Source: Clostridiales bacterium (GTDB lineage Bacteria; Bacillota; Clostridia; TANB77; CAG-508). Taken from it: a stretch of 64,000 nt of DNA. Every line of letters begins with the position of its first letter. Within the stretch, counting starts at the first letter, position 1. Below, one piece after another: positions 1-9,148 of this stretch. The translations under genes and the position numbers were made by a program. The DNA lies in NCBI GenBank assembly GCA_003507395.1, contig DNVW01000006.1, positions 110,817-174,816 on the forward strand, in the 5' to 3' direction. Below the pieces are notes generated by a model, which ran no database searches, was not told the DNA's origin, and saw nothing but the letters and a program-made list of their open reading frames with translations.

Positions 1-1
1 T

Positions 2-1318
2 CAAAGTGGCATGAAGGTAACTATTGGAAGAATGAAAGGTAATATAGCTGTTGGAGATAAAGTATACAAATTAACTAGCAAAAATTTACTAAACTCTGCT
101 AGACTTTCTTATACTAATTGTGAAAATAGGAAAATAAACATTAATGCAAATGTAATTGTAAAAAAAGGCACACCTATTAGTATGTCTATTAACTATAATA
201 ATAAACTTATCACTTCAACCACAAATGTTATTCCATCTCCTGCTCTCACACAACCTATTACAGCCGACAGAATTATAAAACAGATTTCTAAAACATCTAA
301 TACTCCTTTTAATTTTAAAACAATCAATGTTCAACTTGATGATGGTTTATTCATCCCTAATATTAGTGTTTTAAATGAATTAAGAAGAAATATTCTTGAC
401 AAGTTGCAAAATACTATAATATCTGAAAATGTTAGAACTTCTAGCTTAAATATTGATAATATTCAACAGCCATATGATATTGCTGAAAACCAAACATTAA
501 AAAACAAAAAAATATCTGTTTTATTACGTAATATAAATCCTAAATTTGATTATACAAATTTAGATTTTAAAAATATTAATAATTTATACATTCCATTAAA
601 AAGTTTTATTAGCAAAAACTTAAAGGAAACTTTATCTTACTTATCTGACAATATAAACACTTATATTTACTTACCTTCTGTCATAAAAAACAATTATAAA
701 AATATAATAAAGAACTATTTAGAAGATATAATAAAAAAATATAAAATAAAAGGATTTGTTATTTCAAATTTATCTAATTTAAAGTTCCTTGAAAAATACA
801 CAGATGATTTTGAAATTGTTGGCAATTCATCTTTAAATATCTTTAATAATTTTTCAATAAAGGAATGTGTTGAATATGGTATAAACAGAGTAACTTTATC
901 CCGAGAATTAAGTAAAGCAGAATTAGATGACATTCTTAAATACAATCTTAATGTAGATACAGAATTAATTGTTTATGGCACTTTGCCTATAATGTCTTGC
1001 AATTATTGTTTCTTAGGCAAATCTAATATGTGCTACCCTGAATGTAAAGCACTATGTTCGGATAATAATTCATATTATTTAAAAGATCGATTAGGATTTA
1101 AATTTAGAATAATTCCAGATAAAATACAATCAATAACATCTATATTTAATAGCAAAATATTATCTATCCCGACTAAAACTTTAAATATTTCATCTGTCAG
1201 AATAGATATTTTAGATGAAAATATATCAGAAATAAATAAAATTGTTGCAATTGTAAAAAGCGGTAAAACTTTAGAAGGAAAGAACTATACAACAGGAAGA
1301 CTAGAAGAAGAAAAATAA
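2..1318 (+). CDS. U32 family peptidase with DUF3656 domain, C-terminal part (cut by window edge)
   Basis: The reading frame is open to the left edge, so the first ATG at 11 is probably internal and the N-terminal U32 domain lies outside the window. What remains starts with a DUF3656-like segment (about residues 85-135, with SVLNELRR) and continues into the C-terminal U32 half, which has the SLNIFNN region near residue 280 and a four-cysteine cluster (SCNYC, CYPECKALC) followed by LKDRLGF. U32 proteins with this Cys cluster include collagenase-like proteases and RNA/ubiquinone hydroxylation factors; the DUF3656 type is common in Clostridia and its substrate is not settled. A long perfect hairpin begins directly after the stop codon. 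Family assignment is firm; function is not. Confidence 0.85.
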   Translation, partial: QSGMKVTIGRMKGNIAVGDKVYKLTSKNLLNSARLSYTNCENRKININANVIVKKGTPISMSINYNNKLITSTTNVIPSPALTQPITADRIIKQISKTSNTPFNFKTINVQLDDGLFIPNISVLNELRRNILDKLQNTIISENVRTSSLNIDNIQQPYDIAENQTLKNKKISVLLRNINPKFDYTNLDFKNINNLYIPLKSFISKNLKETLSYLSDNINTYIYLPSVIKNNYKNIIKNYLEDIIKKYKIKGFVISNLSNLKFLEKYTDDFEIVGNSSLNIFNNFSIKECVEYGINRVTLSRELSKAELDDILKYNLNVDTELIVYGTLPIMSCNYCFLGKSNMCYPECKALCSDNNSYYLKDRLGFKFRIIPDKIQSITSIFNSKILSIPTKTLNISSVRIDILDENISEINKIVAIVKSGKTLEGKNYTTGRLEEEK

Positions 1319-1390
1319 TGCCAAAGGGGACGGGGAATTTTGGCACATTTTAATCAAAAAGTGTGCCAAAATTCCCCGTCCCCTTTGGCA
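1319..1390. repeat. Perfect 29-bp inverted repeat with GGGGACGGGG core
   Basis: Arms 1319-1347 and 1362-1390 are exact reverse complements, with a 14-nt loop. The last ten bases of the right arm are repeated directly at 1391-1400. The G-run core is very unlike the AT-rich surroundings. The element lies between two convergent genes, directly after the U32 stop and just beyond the RNHCP stop. It could act as a bidirectional transcript end, but it resembles the mobile GGGGAC-type palindromes scattered through clostridial genomes. A related element lies at 10901-10950. Confidence 0.85.
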
Positions 1391-1403
1391 CCCTTTGGCA
1401 ACC

Positions 1404-1712
1404 CTATTGTGACACTGTCAATTTTATTAATAAATCCATATTGTCATCTTTTGCTGCTTTATTTCTACGTATTGCTCCGCATTTTTTACATTTGAATATT
1501 ATTATATATCCTTTTTTTGAGTCTGGTTCTACTCTTATAGGTTCTAAAATCCCATGACACGTTTCTTCCCTATCGCCTGGGTTTATATCTACATGTTTAG
1601 AATGTAAACAATAATTGCAATGATTTCTGCAAGAATATCCTAGTGGTTTTATTTTCTTACCACAATTTTCACATATAAATTCTTCATCTATTTCAAAAAA
1701 TTTTTTTTTCAT
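1404..1712 (-). CDS. RNHCP domain zinc-ribbon protein
   Basis: A 102-residue protein with the RNHC signature (RNHCNYCLHSKHVD) that defines the RNHCP family, followed by the PGDRE and CHG...PI positions typical of it. It has three metal-site pairs: CENC near residue 14, CNYC near 32 and CKKC near 75, so it probably binds two zinc ions. The molecular role of RNHCP proteins is unknown; the fold suggests nucleic-acid or protein binding. It ends with TAG, showing that TAG is a working stop in this genome. No partner gene is evident. It sits downstream of the nucleoside kinase on the same strand with a 60-nt gap. Confidence 0.8.
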   Translation of the reverse strand: MKKKFFEIDEEFICENCGKKIKPLGYSCRNHCNYCLHSKHVDINPGDREETCHGILEPIRVEPDSKKGYIIIFKCKKCGAIRRNKAAKDDNMDLLIKLTVSQ

Positions 1713-1772
1713 TTTTCACCTACTCTATTTTTATTTTTAATATAGTGCGTGTTTATAATGATCTTTTAAACT

Positions 1773-3416
1773 CTATTGTTCAAAGATACTTCCACCAATA
1801 AATTCTCTTAACAATGAATTTCTAGGAACTAATTCATCAGGAATGTCCTCAAAATAATTTAAAAGATTATATAAATTTTTAGCTTCTGAAAATTCTTTTG
1901 ATACATTAGTAATTTCTTTTAATAGTGGATGTGCATGTTTTTTTAACACGCATAATTCGTAAATCAAAGATGTATTAAACATACTATCTGCTTCCTCTTG
2001 AAAAGGATAAATATACTTTTCTTCCCCTTTATTTACTGAAAGCCATGTTTGCAAAGTATGTAATGCACTATAACTTCTAAATTGATAATCTCTTACAATT
2101 CTTCTTATAAGTCTTGTATCTGTTGTTGAAATTCTATTATAATAATCTATATTTAATACAGTTAGTGCACTTATATATATTTTATACTTTTGTTCTTTTG
2201 GAATTGACTCTGTCAACTTGTCATTTAAACAATGGATTCCTTCCATTACTAATACTTCGTCATCTGCTAATTTCATTTTTTCTCCATGATATTCTTTGTT
2301 CCCAGTTTTAAAGTTAAATGTTGGAACGTCAATTTCTTCTCCATTTAACAATTTAGTTAAATGTTCATTAAATAATTTCAAATCTATTGCCTCTATACAT
2401 TCAAAATCATATGTCCCATCTGAATGTTTTGGATTATCTTTTCTTTCTACAAAGTAATTATCTACAGATATTGTAACTGGTTTCAAACCATTTAATCTTA
2501 ATTGTATACCTAATCTTTTAGCAAATGTTGTCTTGCCTGAAGATGATGGTCCTGCTATTAATATTGCTTTTACATTTTTTCTTTCTATTATTTTATCTGC
2601 TATATCCGAAATTTTCTTTTCATGTAAAGCTTCAGCTAAAGATATGATATCTTGTGCTTTTCCTTCTGATATAGCTTTGTTTAGTTTATATACTGTACCT
2701 ATTCCCAATGTTTTATGAATATCTTCATATTCGTCTAACGTATTTAATAATTTTTTAGTTTCGTGATAATCATCTAAAGCATTTGGTGAATTTTTAGATG
2801 GATATCTTAGTAAAAATCCATCATGATATTTTATAACTTCAAATTTTTTTATATATCCTGTACTTACTGGCATTACACCATAAAAATAGTTATAATATTC
2901 CTCACAAAAGTATAATGATACTTCATCTTTTTCTTTGTTTTCTAATTGTAATATTCCTCTTAATGTTTTCTCTTTTTCATAGAATTTAATTGCTTCTTCT
3001 TTTGTCATTTCTATCTTTTTTATTTCTAAATCTTTTTTTACAATATCATTCATTTTTTCACTTAATTTTTTTATAAATTCTTCTGTTATTTCCATATTTT
3101 CTATTTCACATAACATAGAATTAGATAATTGATAATTTACCGTTAACAAAGCTTTTGGATATAGTTCATATAATGCTTTTGCCATTATATATAATAATCC
3201 TCTTATATAAACTCTTCTACCATCTCTTGTTGTTGTGTCTATTAATTCCACTTTATCTTCTGGCTCAACTTCATAATTTAAACTTTTTACTTCATTGTTA
3301 CATTTACATGCAATAATATTATTCTCACTATTTTTAATTTCTTCCTTAAAAATATCTATTACTTTTTGTCTATTTTCTATCTCTAAATTTTTTTGACTTT
3401 TATATACTATTTTCAT
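1773..3416 (-). CDS. Nucleoside kinase of uridine kinase type with threonyl-tRNA-synthetase-like N-terminus
   Basis: 547 residues. The first ~60 residues look like a TGS domain. Residues ~60-190 resemble the second additional domain of threonyl-tRNA synthetase (TRDGRRVY). From ~285 there is a phosphoribulokinase/uridine kinase domain with Walker A GPSSSGKTTFAKRL, followed by the VDNYFVER and VMEGIHCLN motifs. The length and order match the clostridial uridine-kinase-like nucleoside kinases, which are expected to phosphorylate a nucleoside with ATP in the cytosol; the exact substrate cannot be read from sequence. It ends with TAG and lies just downstream of a small Cys-containing ORF. Confidence 0.88.
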   Translation of the reverse strand: MKIVYKSQKNLEIENRQKVIDIFKEEIKNSENNIIACKCNNEVKSLNYEVEPEDKVELIDTTTRDGRRVYIRGLLYIMAKALYELYPKALLTVNYQLSNSMLCEIENMEITEEFIKKLSEKMNDIVKKDLEIKKIEMTKEEAIKFYEKEKTLRGILQLENKEKDEVSLYFCEEYYNYFYGVMPVSTGYIKKFEVIKYHDGFLLRYPSKNSPNALDDYHETKKLLNTLDEYEDIHKTLGIGTVYKLNKAISEGKAQDIISLAEALHEKKISDIADKIIERKNVKAILIAGPSSSGKTTFAKRLGIQLRLNGLKPVTISVDNYFVERKDNPKHSDGTYDFECIEAIDLKLFNEHLTKLLNGEEIDVPTFNFKTGNKEYHGEKMKLADDEVLVMEGIHCLNDKLTESIPKEQKYKIYISALTVLNIDYYNRISTTDTRLIRRIVRDYQFRSYSALHTLQTWLSVNKGEEKYIYPFQEEADSMFNTSLIYELCVLKKHAHPLLKEITNVSKEFSEAKNLYNLLNYFEDIPDELVPRNSLLREFIGGSIFEQ

Positions 3417-3501
3417 ATCAATTCATTCCTTTCAGCATATTATATATCATATTTTTATTATATTATCAATATTACTTTATATTACAATTTAAATAAATAT
3501 G

Positions 3502-3520
3502 GCTGGAGCACTGCTCCAGC
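3502..3520 (-). terminator. GC-rich hairpin after the 58-residue ORF
   Basis: Eight-base perfect arms (3502-3509 and 3513-3520, GCTGGAGC/GCTCCAGC) with a 3-nt loop, five bases past the stop of the small minus-strand ORF. On the minus strand it is followed by an AT-rich tract rather than a clean T run, so termination is likely but not certain. Confidence 0.55.
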
Positions 3521-3524
3521 TATA

Positions 3525-3701
3525 TCATATTTTCCATCCACAACATAGTAATCTACCCCTGTTGCAATCACCGGTTCCTCTCTCCTCTTTTTTACAAGTA
3601 GGATAATGGCTGCATGGGTGTTTATCCCATGGGATCAATTTTTTTTCGGATGGAGGTTTGTAAGTAGGATCTCTATATGCCGGCCGTTTTTTGTTAGACA
3701 T
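3525..3701 (-). CDS. Small Cys-containing protein of unknown function (58 aa)
   Basis: An ORF of 58 codons with ATG at 3701 and an AAAGGA ribosome site about nine bases upstream. The product is basic and proline-rich at the N-terminus (KKRPAYRDP) and has five cysteines in its second half (HPCSHYPTC, GDCNRG, LLCCGW), suggesting a zinc knuckle or disulfide-stabilised peptide. A hairpin directly after the stop supports a separate transcription unit. No family was recognised. It sits where mutL would be expected downstream of mutS, but it is not related to mutL. Confidence 0.6.
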   Translation of the reverse strand: MSNKKRPAYRDPTYKPPSEKKLIPWDKHPCSHYPTCKKEERGTGDCNRGRLLCCGWKI

Positions 3702-3790
3702 ACTATATTATCCTTTCTTTATTTTTTGCAATTCATTGATTACAAGCAATAAATATTATATCATAAATTTCATTTTTTGTAAAATTTTTT

Positions 3791-6403
3791 TTATTTCATC
3801 TTTTCTTTTATCTTTACTAGTGTATTTAAAGCATCAATTGGAGTCAAATTGTTCAAATCCACTTTGTCTAATTCATGTGCTATTTCAGCTAATTTGTAGT
3901 TATACATATCTAATTGTCCTGTTGCTACTTTTTTATTCTCTTTTTCTTGTTTTTGATTGCCGAGTATACTTTTTCTTTCTAACGTTTTTAATATCTCATT
4001 AGACCTTTTAGTAACCACTTGTGGGACTCCTGCTAATTTTGCAACATGAACTCCATAACTTTCATCTGTTCCTCCTGATACTATTTTTCTCAAAAATATA
4101 ATATCTTCTCCTCTTTCTTTTACTGCGATAGAATAGTTTTTTACTCCTTGTATTTTTTCCTCCAACCCTATTAGTTCATGGTAATGTGTGGCAAATAATG
4201 TTTTGGCTCCACATTTTTCTTTGTCTGACATATATTCAGCCACTGCCCATGCAATAGATAATCCATCATAAGTTGAAGTTCCTCTACCTATCTCATCTAA
4301 TATAACTAAGCTGTTTGGTGTTGCTTCTTTAAGTATTGTTGCAACCTCCATCATTTCTACCATAAATGTACTTTGTCCCATGCTTAAATCATCTGATGCT
4401 CCTATTCTTGTAAAAATTTTATCTACTACTCCTAATCTTGCAGAAGTTGCTGGAACAAAACTTCCACATTGTGCCATTAATGATATTAATGCAACTTGCC
4501 TCATATATGTAGATTTTCCAGCCATATTTGGACCTGTTATTATAGAAAATCTATTATCTTCCTTATCTAAATATGTATCATTATCTACAAATGCACCACT
4601 TGGAAGTATTTTTTCTATAACAGGATGTCTTCCACCTTTTATATCTATTATTCCACTATTATCTACTATGGGCATACAATAATTCATATCTTCTGCTACA
4701 GTTGCAAAAGAGTTTAAAACATCAAGTGTTGATATTATATCTGCTGTTTTTTGTATTCTTATTATTTGTTTTTCTATTTTTTCTCTTATATCACAAAATG
4801 CATTATATTCTAAATTTATTACCTTTTCTTCTGCTCCAAGTAATTCATTCTCTAATTTTTTTAGTTCCTCTGTAACATATCTTTCTCCGTTTGTCAAAGT
4901 TTGTTTTCTTATATATCTATCTGGCACTAAAGAAATGTTAGATTTTGTTACTTCTATATAATAACCAAATACTTTGTTAAAACCTACTTTTAGTCCTTTT
5001 ATTCCTGTTTTTTCTCTTTCATCTGCTTCTAATTGAATAAGCCAATTTTTTCCATCTGTAGTAGCAATTTTCAATTTATCTATTTCTTCATCATAACCTT
5101 TTTTTATTAATCCACCTTCTTTTACGCTAATTGGTGGTTCTTCTACAATTGCATTATCAATTATTGTATATATATCTTCTAATGTATCCAATTCCTCATA
5201 TAATTCTTTTAATAAGGTACTATCTGCACTTACCATTATTCTTTTTAATTCTGGTAATTGTTTTATTGAATTTTTTAAAGATATTAAATCTCTACCATTT
5301 GCATTTCCATAAGAAATTTTTCCCACTAGTCTTTCAATATCATATACTTTTTTTAGTAAATCTGTTATATCTCCTCTTAATATTAATTTTTCTTTTAGCT
5401 CTTTTACTGCATTTAATCTTTTATTTATTCTCTCCACATCTAAAAGTGGATCATTTAACCATCTTCTTAATCTTCTTCCTCCCATAGATGTAGATGTTTT
5501 ATCCAATACCCACAATAATGTACCCTTTTTAGACTTATCTCTTAATTTTTCTGTTAATTCTAAGTTTCTTCTAGCATTTATATCTAAACACATATATTTT
5601 GTATTATTATATAAAGTTATTTTATTAATATGGTCTAAACTTGTTTTTTGTGTTTCTAAAATATAAGTTAGTAATCCATTTATAGCACAAATGCAAAGTG
5701 TTTTATCATTAATGTCTTTTATTTCATTTCCATCCTCATTTACAATATTATATTTATTTAATAATTCTTCTGAATTATTAGAAAATTTTTCTTCCTCTTA
5801 TTTTGATATGTATATTTGAAATCTTTCTCTTATTTTTGCAATCTCCTCTGTTGTTGCGTACATTAAGTCATTAACTACAATTTCTGCTGGAGAATATCTA
5901 GATATTTCATCTAAAGCCATAGAAAAATTATTTGTTTCTTTTATTTGTGTTGCTTTAAAATCACCTGTTGAAACATCACATATACTAATTCCAAAGTATA
6001 TACCATTTTTATATATTGCCATTATATAGTTATTTTTCTTTTCATCTAACAAATTACTTTCGATTACAGTCCCTGGTGTTACTACTCTTATAACCTCTCT
6101 TTTTACTATTCCCTTTGCTAATTTAGGATCTTCCATTTGTTCACAAATTGCAACTTTATATCCTTTGCCTATTAAACGTGCAATATATGTTTCTGCTGCA
6201 TGAAATGGGACCCCACACATTGGTGCTCTTTCTTCTTGACCACATTCTTTACCTGTAAGTGTTAATTCCAACTCTCTAGATGCTAGAATTGCATCATCAA
6301 AGAACATTTCATAGAAATCCCCTAATCTATAAAATAAAATACAATCTTTATATTCTTCTTTCGTCTTTAGATAATGTTGCATCATTGGCGAATATTCTGC
6401 CAT
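3791..6403 (-). pseudogene. mutS: DNA mismatch repair protein MutS, interrupted by one in-frame TAA
   Basis: Read as one frame this is an 870-codon mutS of normal length. Codon 202 (5798-5800) is TAA; there is no frameshift on either side and coding resumes directly with EEEKFSNN. The upstream part has the mismatch-reading motif ([11 protein letters not shown]). The downstream part has Walker A GPNMAGKSTYMRQ, Walker B with DEIGRGTSTYDG, and a normal C-terminus. ATG at 6403 is chosen for its GGAGG site eight bases upstream. Restart at the ATG at 5593 could give a 600-residue ATPase without the mismatch-recognition domain. miaB lies just upstream, the usual order, but mutL does not follow. Explanations are a real nonsense mutation, strain polymorphism or a consensus error; stop recoding is unlikely. 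Confidence 0.9.
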
Positions 6404-6438
6404 TTTCTTTTCCTCCATTTCGCTCTTCATTTAACTGT

Positions 6439-7842
6439 CTAGTCGTTTACTTCTCCCTTCAAATACCACATATGTTCTGATACTATTTTTAAATTTATTA
6501 TTTGTCCTATTAAATTATCATTTCCTTTAAATATTACTACTTTATTAGAATCTGTTCTACCTGTTAACATATCTTCATTGTTTTTGCTTTTTCCCTCTAC
6601 TAATACTTTTTGTATTGTATTAATATATTTCTTATTTTTCTCTTCAATCTGCTCTTCTACTAATTTTTTTAATTTTTCAAATCTTATATGTTTTTGTTCC
6701 TCTGGGACTTGGTTTTGCATTCTATCTGCTGGTGTTCCAACCCTTCTTGAATATATAAACATATATACTTGTTCAAAATTCACTTTCTTTACTACATCTA
6801 ATGTATCTTCAAATTCTTCATCTGTTTCTCCAGGAAATCCTACTATTATATCTGTTGAGAGAGTTAAGTTTGGTATTTCTTTTTTCATTTTTTCTACTAA
6901 TTCTAAATATTGCTGTTTTGTATATTTTCTATTCATTTCTTTTAATACTTTGCTATTTCCAGATTGCAATGGTAAATGTATTAACTTACATACTTTATCA
7001 CATTTTTTTATTGCCTGTATAACATCTTCTGTAAAATCTTTTGGATGAGGAGAAATAAACCTAATTCTTTCTATTCCTTTTATTTTATTAACAGCATAAA
7101 GTAATTTCGCAAAAGATGTAATTTTTTCATTTTCATTTTCTAATACTTCATTTCTCATATAAGAATTAACATTTTGTCCTAGCAAAGTTATTTCTTTATA
7201 TCCCTTGTCTGCTAATTCTCTTACTTCATTAATTATATCTTCCGGTTTTCTACTTCTTTCTCTACCTCTAACATATGGTACAATACAGTAACTGCAAAAA
7301 TTATTGCATCCGTACATAATTGTAACTGATGCTTTTATATTATCATTTCTTTTTATTGGCAATCCCTCTATTATTTCCCCATCTATATCTATAATATCTT
7401 CTATTCTTTTTTTGTTTAAAATTACATTGTATAAATCTTGTGGAAATTTGTGTAATGTATGTGTTCCAAATACTATATCAAAAAATGGATAACTTTTTTG
7501 TAATTTATCTACAATGTGTTTTTCCTGCATCATACATCCACCAATAGCAATTATAGTTCCTCTTTTTTCCTTTATTTTTTTTGCCTCACCCAATTTTCCA
7601 AATAGTTTGTCTTCAGCATTTTCTCTTACACAGCAGGTGTTAAATACTATTAAATCTGCTTCTTCAATATTTTCTGTATTTGTATAACCCATTTTTTCTA
7701 TCATTCCAGAAAGTTTCTCCGAATCATTTTCGTTCAACTGGCATCCCATAGTTAAAATAATATATTTTGGATTTTTATTCAAATTTATTTTATTTATTTC
7801 TTCTATATATTCTTTTTGATTTTCTCTATTAATTACTTCCAT
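6439..7842 (-). CDS. miaB: tRNA-2-methylthio-N6-dimethylallyladenosine synthase MiaB
   Basis: 467 residues. The N-terminal UPF0004 domain carries the three auxiliary-cluster cysteines (MGCQLNENDSE, FNTCCVREN, IGGCMMQ). A radical-SAM domain has the CxxxCxxC motif (CNNFCSYCIVPYVRGRERSR), and a TRAM domain occupies roughly the last 65 residues. MiaB adds a methylthio group to isopentenyl-adenosine-37 of tRNAs reading UNN codons, using SAM and two Fe-S clusters. The family is separated from MtaB and RimO by the N-terminal motif and the adjacency to mutS. The gap to mutS is only 35 nt, so they are probably cotranscribed. Confidence 0.95.
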   Translation of the reverse strand: MEVINRENQKEYIEEINKINLNKNPKYIILTMGCQLNENDSEKLSGMIEKMGYTNTENIEEADLIVFNTCCVRENAEDKLFGKLGEAKKIKEKRGTIIAIGGCMMQEKHIVDKLQKSYPFFDIVFGTHTLHKFPQDLYNVILNKKRIEDIIDIDGEIIEGLPIKRNDNIKASVTIMYGCNNFCSYCIVPYVRGRERSRKPEDIINEVRELADKGYKEITLLGQNVNSYMRNEVLENENEKITSFAKLLYAVNKIKGIERIRFISPHPKDFTEDVIQAIKKCDKVCKLIHLPLQSGNSKVLKEMNRKYTKQQYLELVEKMKKEIPNLTLSTDIIVGFPGETDEEFEDTLDVVKKVNFEQVYMFIYSRRVGTPADRMQNQVPEEQKHIRFEKLKKLVEEQIEEKNKKYINTIQKVLVEGKSKNNEDMLTGRTDSNKVVIFKGNDNLIGQIINLKIVSEHMWYLKGEVND

Positions 7843-7910
7843 TTTTTCTTGTTCCTTTCATAATTCAAACAATATTCTACACTAAATCACATTATTTTTC
7901 AAGAATATAA

Positions 7911-7940
7911 ATTAAAACGTTCCTTAAGGAACGTTTTAAT
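7911..7940 (-). terminator. Perfect 30-nt palindrome ending rpmE
   Basis: 7911-7940 is a self-complementary sequence (two 15-nt halves) starting immediately after the rpmE stop. With its A/T flanks it makes a symmetrical stem with a U tract on either strand and is well placed as the rpmE terminator. Confidence 0.8.
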
Positions 7941-8141
7941 TTATTGTAATCCATATTTCTTTTTAAATTTGTCTGCTCTACCACCAGTTGTTTCTCTTTT
8001 TAAGTTTCCTGTCCAGTATGGATGGCATTTTGAACATATATCAACCTTCATATCTGATTTTGTTGAATTTGTTTTCATCACATTTCCACATGCACATGTT
8101 ATTGTTGTCTCTTCATATTTTGGATGTAATCCTTCTTTCAT
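7941..8141 (-). CDS. rpmE: 50S ribosomal protein L31, zinc-binding form
   Basis: 66 residues with the L31 pattern. The opening is MKEGLHPKYEE and the zinc ligands are C16, C18, C36 and C39 (TCACGN, CSKCHPYWTG), followed by GRADKFKKKYG. The four cysteines mark the C+ (zinc-storing) form. The ribosome site is a strong GGGAGAGGTG upstream of ATG. It is a single gene flanked by a terminator palindrome and a small membrane-protein ORF. Confidence 0.96.
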   Translation of the reverse strand: MKEGLHPKYEETTITCACGNVMKTNSTKSDMKVDICSKCHPYWTGNLKRETTGGRADKFKKKYGLQ

Positions 8142-8225
8142 TTTGTCTTCACCTCTCCCTTACTTTTTTAAAAACACTATTAAATATTTTAACACATAGT
8201 TTATTTTTTTTCAAGTGTTATATTA

Positions 8226-8384
8226 TTATTTATCTGTTTCATTATTAATTTGTTGCATATATTGTGCTGAAGATAATAATTCTCTTTCTAAAGAAGATTT
8301 ATTTACTAATTTAGTTATTATATTGAATATACATGCTATTATCAATACAAAGAATAGAATTTTTTTCCATATTTTTCCTAACAT
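8226..8384 (-). CDS. Small single-pass membrane protein (52 aa), unknown
   Basis: 52 codons, ATG at 8384 with a GGGAGAG site about six bases upstream. A hydrophobic segment (about residues 8-24, KILFFVLIIACIFNIITK) is followed by a charged helix-prone tail (SLERELLSSAQYMQQ). It looks like a type II single-span protein with a short cytosolic or external coil. No family was recognised. It is located between rpmE and the divergent VanW lipoprotein gene. Confidence 0.5.
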   Translation of the reverse strand: MLGKIWKKILFFVLIIACIFNIITKLVNKSSLERELLSSAQYMQQINNETDK

Positions 8385-8511
8385 TTTTCTCTCCCTCACA
8401 TAATTATACTTTATATTATACTATAAAATAAAAATTTGTCAATATATGTATGTGTGTAAATATTTTTTATTGGTTATAATATATATTAAATTTTATTGAA
8501 AGGATTTTGCT

Positions 8512-9102
8512 ATGAATAAGAAAATATATATTATTTTATTGCTATTATTTTTATCTTTATTTTTTCTTGTGGGTTGTCAAAATAGTAATACTGAAAACAA
8601 TTACAGTACTAATAGAACTACTTATGAAACTCAACCAGAGCCTGTAGAAGAGGAATTGTATACTTTTTCCACTCCTATAAAATCTGAAGATCCTAATAGA
8701 CTTACAAATTTAAAAATAACTTCTTCAAAAATAAATGGCACGATTGTTAAAGCAAAAAAAGAATTTTCTTTTTATGGTGTTATTGGTCAACCTAGTAGTA
8801 AAGATGGCTATAAAGAAGCTGATGCTTACGGAAAAAATAATGAAATAATTAAAGTAATTGGTGGTGGTAATTGCCAAATAAGTACTACTATATATAATGC
8901 TGTTCTTGGTGTTAAAGGATTAGAAGTAACTGAAAGGCACGAACATGATATGCCTGTTGCATATATTGAAGATGGAAAAGATTCTACTGTTTCTTATGGC
9001 ACCCTAGATTTAAAGTTTAAAAATAATAATGATTTTGATATTAAATTATATTGCGAAGTTAAAGACAATAAAGTAACGGTAAAAATTTTTAAAGTTCTAT
9101 AG
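8512..9102 (+). CDS. VanW-domain lipoprotein
   Basis: 196 residues. A lipoprotein signal (LFFLVGC, lipobox Cys at ~22) indicates a membrane-anchored protein on the outer face. Residues ~75-195 match the VanW domain: GGGNCQISTTIYNAVL, then ERHEHDMPVAYI and DSTVSYGTLDLKF. VanW-type domains are common next to cell-wall genes in Bacillota and were named from vancomycin-resistance clusters; the biochemical role is unresolved. It lies 46 nt upstream of a D,D-carboxypeptidase gene on the same strand, so a shared envelope role is a reasonable inference. It ends with TAG. Confidence 0.88.
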   Translation: MNKKIYIILLLLFLSLFFLVGCQNSNTENNYSTNRTTYETQPEPVEEELYTFSTPIKSEDPNRLTNLKITSSKINGTIVKAKKEFSFYGVIGQPSSKDGYKEADAYGKNNEIIKVIGGGNCQISTTIYNAVLGVKGLEVTERHEHDMPVAYIEDGKDSTVSYGTLDLKFKNNNDFDIKLYCEVKDNKVTVKIFKVL

Positions 9103-9148
9103 AATAAAAAAGATACTTTCGAATATTATGTTTTAGGAGGTATCTTTT

